Of a stretch of DNA of 64,000 nt, positions 63,101-64,000 are shown in pieces; position 1 is the stretch's first letter, and every line of letters starts with the position of its first letter. This DNA comes from Aliarcobacter sp. GTDB taxonomy: Bacteria; Campylobacterota; Campylobacteria; Campylobacterales; Arcobacteraceae. The position numbers and the translations under genes are program-made. The notes below the pieces were generated by a model that had not been told where the DNA came from, did no database searches, and was given only the letters and a program-made list of their open reading frames with translations. The DNA lies in the NCBI GenBank assembly GCA_028688995.1, contig JAQTXB010000004.1, forward strand, positions 99,636-163,635. Direction: 5' to 3'.

Positions 63101-64000
63101 GAATCCTGTAACTACAACAATTCATGATGAAAAACTGTTTGTTAAAATTGAAGCAATTGATAATGAAGCTTTTGAAGGTGAAGATTTAACGTATAAAATT
63201 TCAATAGTAAATAAAGATGGAGATTTAGTAGAAGTACCAGCTGGGAAAAGTATAGATGTAGAGTTAATTTATAATAAAAATAGTACAGATACAGCTACAC
63301 AAGCAGTTGATTATGATAATACACTTCATCATACAATTACTATTAATGGTGGAACTAGTGGAACAACAATTACTATTCCAACTATTGATGATTATTATGC
63401 TGAGGGTGATGAGGGATTGAGTATAACTATTGGAACTATTACAAATACTGGAAATGCTTTTGAAAATATAGCTTCTCATACAGTAGTAAATGGTGCAACA
63501 AGTGATAAAATTACAACAACTGGAACAATCAAAGATAATCCTGCAAAAATTGATCAACCTGATACAAGTACAACTCCTGATGAACCAACAAATGGAAGTT
63601 ATGGAGAAGAGGATACTGTTTATGCAATAATAACTGGACCAGCTAATGTAAATGAGGGTGATACAACAACAAATTACACAATAAAACTTGTTGATAAAGA
63701 TGGAAATGCAGTTGTAGTTACAAAAGATACAAAAGTAACAATAACATACAATAATTCAACAACACAAGATGGTGATACTGAATATAATAATGGTAATACA
63801 ATTGAAGTAACAATTCCAGCAAATAGTTCATCAAATACATTTACAGTTGATACAATTGATGACCCTTACAAAGATGATGGAGAAAAATACAAATTAACTA
63901 TTACAGATGTTGAAAATACAGGTGAATTTGAAAATGTAAAAATTGGTGATAAAGATGGAAATAATAAAGATGTTACTACAACTATACATGATAATACAAA
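60186..64000 (+). CDS. Giant retention-module adhesin (LapA/BapA-like), N-terminal part
   Basis: The frame is open from the ATG at 60186 (AAGGAAG upstream) to the window end, 1271 codons so far. Residues 1-75 form a retention module: MATIAGTINSLSNGVFHVKD then GNDRVLKVGDTIYENDTVYG. A repeated motif SDLRDAEF / SDLRNAQF follows, then a proline-rich linker at about 216-245 and a chain of at least seven Ig/Calx-beta-like modules (for example GVDYRDVSGVITIPAGSTSV). Two modules are nearly identical at DNA level. No canonical LapG site ([TPA]AAG) is visible. It is probably exported by the adjacent T1SS and held at the surface. The C-terminal secretion signal is off the window. Confidence 0.85.
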   Translation, partial: MATIAGTINSLSNGVFHVKDENGNDRVLKVGDTIYENDTVYGDSGNSSSSKVEILLSGSDVIVLSEGQKQLIDSSLIETAFGTEEFFFTREGLDLKADNHNSSADVVSDLRDAEFTNDQKDTQDNGSFSDANNSDVTNEDTAEGKEKVKDEAVVNAEFDARTGDAVNVISDLRNAQFRARTQVFQDKSFFENESKDRLTSFKNADRPDYTNPSVPSSTPLPSTPVPVIVKPIIETPVIIIGNLSVDDVSAYESDGFLIFTVSLDRSVASPVTFNYSTSPITATSNGVDYRDVSGVITIPAGSTSVTIKVPVTDDYLSDNGETIRINISNVVGNANITKPEGIGTILDNPVNNPENGTPNTPTETGGYGEEDSVYAIITGAVSVNEGNTTTYTVKLVDKDGNPVVVTKETEVTIKYTNVTTQNGDTEFNNNNTISVKIPANGSSNTFTVESLDDYLADNGEKYNVAITKVDTNEFENVVIGDKSGNNKDVTTEILDNPVNNPENGTPNTPTETGGYGEEDSVYAIITGAVSVNEGNTTTYTVKLVDKDGNPVVVTKETEVTIKYTNVTTQNGDTEFNNNNTISVKIPANGSSNTFTVESLDDYLADNGEKYNVAITKVDTNEFENVVIGDKSGNNKDVTTEILDDTDNTPNNPNDGVESNHESVIIKLIACDASGNPILEADGKTYKIVNSVNEADSAKYMALAFEPNSTTFTTETKLSLQGGTVTVDTANGTAIGVVSQTKEDGTQDFIIVDDKVVSLGVVFEVETLDDYISDNNETYTVSINSGSYTHPTTPIYENVEINTQAVTTTIKDNSNPNDSTPYNPNDPTNHTQESDKEIVLIKLFAADENGNVIKDVSGNYLLANEAPEGTNANYIAYAFKDGTITFNDSTKLDIQTGTVDISFHNNTASGATTKTLTDGTQDFNNSAKTSVTIGQSFSTEIFKDLVAESTENYTVTIDNNSYSGNYESVNIDTNPVTTTIHDEKLFVKIEAIDNEAFEGEDLTYKISIVNKDGDLVEVPAGKSIDVELIYNKNSTDTATQAVDYDNTLHHTITINGGTSGTTITIPTIDDYYAEGDEGLSITIGTITNTGNAFENIASHTVVNGATSDKITTTGTIKDNPAKIDQPDTSTTPDEPTNGSYGEEDTVYAIITGPANVNEGDTTTNYTIKLVDKDGNAVVVTKDTKVTITYNNSTTQDGDTEYNNGNTIEVTIPANSSSNTFTVDTIDDPYKDDGEKYKLTITDVENTGEFENVKIGDKDGNNKDVTTTIHDNT
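61218..61661 (+). repeat. Adhesin tandem repeat, copy 1 (444 bp)
   Basis: First of two near-identical head-to-tail units, each 148 codons, encoding an Ig-like module with VYAIITGAVSVNEGNTTTYT. It differs from copy 2 by one base that I could find (G at 61658 against A at 62102). Keeps the reading frame. Confidence 0.85.
61662..62105 (+). repeat. Adhesin tandem repeat, copy 2 (444 bp)
   Basis: Second unit, offset exactly 444 bases from copy 1. The matching DNA continues a few bases past the unit end. It encodes the same 148-residue module. Confidence 0.85.
63594..64000 (+). repeat. Adhesin repeat, diverged copy 3
   Basis: A third version of the module (EEDTVYAIITGPANVNEGDT, GDKDGNNKDVTTTIHDN) with many base changes. 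It shows the repeat family is older than the recent duplication of copies 1 and 2. It runs to the end of the window. Confidence 0.7.

Overview
The window is an AT-rich chromosomal segment from a member of the Campylobacterota, most likely an Arcobacter-type bacterium (Arcobacteraceae). The basis is gene content and style: histidine kinases with the 'GEMI-NIAHQWRQP' type H-box, a DUF1104 protein, a lactate permease, many TTG/GTG starts, and the rpmJ-rpsM-rpsK-rpsD-rpoA-rplQ block. Assignment to genus is inference. I saw no tRNA, rRNA, CRISPR array, transposase or integrase.

Layout. 1-7.2 kb: end of hemL, ppnP, an AtpZ/AtpI-like gene, rpoD with a degenerate kinase-like partner, leuD-leuB, a DHH phosphoesterase and a HIT protein. 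7.4-13.3 kb: the rpmJ to rplQ ribosomal/RNA polymerase operon, then gatA-guaB. 13.4-18.7 kb: mixed small genes, including a cupin, a SlyD-like isomerase, a coiled-coil metzincin-like protease, an orphan Panacea-domain protein, a CphA-like ATP-grasp enzyme and a membrane-anchored J-domain protein. 18.9-28.1 kb: a solute-binding protein with a PAS histidine kinase, lactate permease, a DsbA-like protein, a four-gene operon (J-domain, ADP-ribosylglycohydrolase, PsiE-like, NagZ-like) and an outer membrane barrel. 28.2-38.1 kb: an AI-2E family permease, a chemoreceptor, an ABC exporter with a pseudo-receiver regulator, a DUF1104/response regulator/kinase/cytochrome c operon, a glycine-zipper protein and a short flagellin. 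38.2-47.3 kb: a co-directional run holding a YbgA-like protein, photolyase, a CrtI-like oxidoreductase, HD-GYP, LytS/LytTR, an SRPBCC protein and hemH, which looks like a light or photo-oxidative stress cluster. 47.3-48.6 kb: an RhlE-like helicase.

48.8-64 kb is the most interesting part. A 7TM protein, a histidine kinase carrying two different periplasmic binding domains, and an OmpR-type regulator lie directly upstream of a type I secretion operon. That operon encodes an outer membrane protein that joins TolC, thrombospondin type-3 repeats and two OmpA-like domains, then a LapB-like ABC transporter, a LapC-like adaptor and a LuxR-type regulator. A giant retention-module adhesin follows and runs off the window. 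The promoter in front of the secretion operon has three 8-bp direct repeats at exact 11-bp spacing, the arrangement expected for an OmpR-family activator. My reading is a nutrient-sensing two-component system that controls a LapA-like surface adhesin; this is a hypothesis from arrangement and motifs.

Two genes (lactate permease and the SRPBCC protein before hemH) have perfect or near-perfect hairpins that bury the Shine-Dalgarno sequence, and most convergent gene pairs are separated by clear bidirectional terminators.
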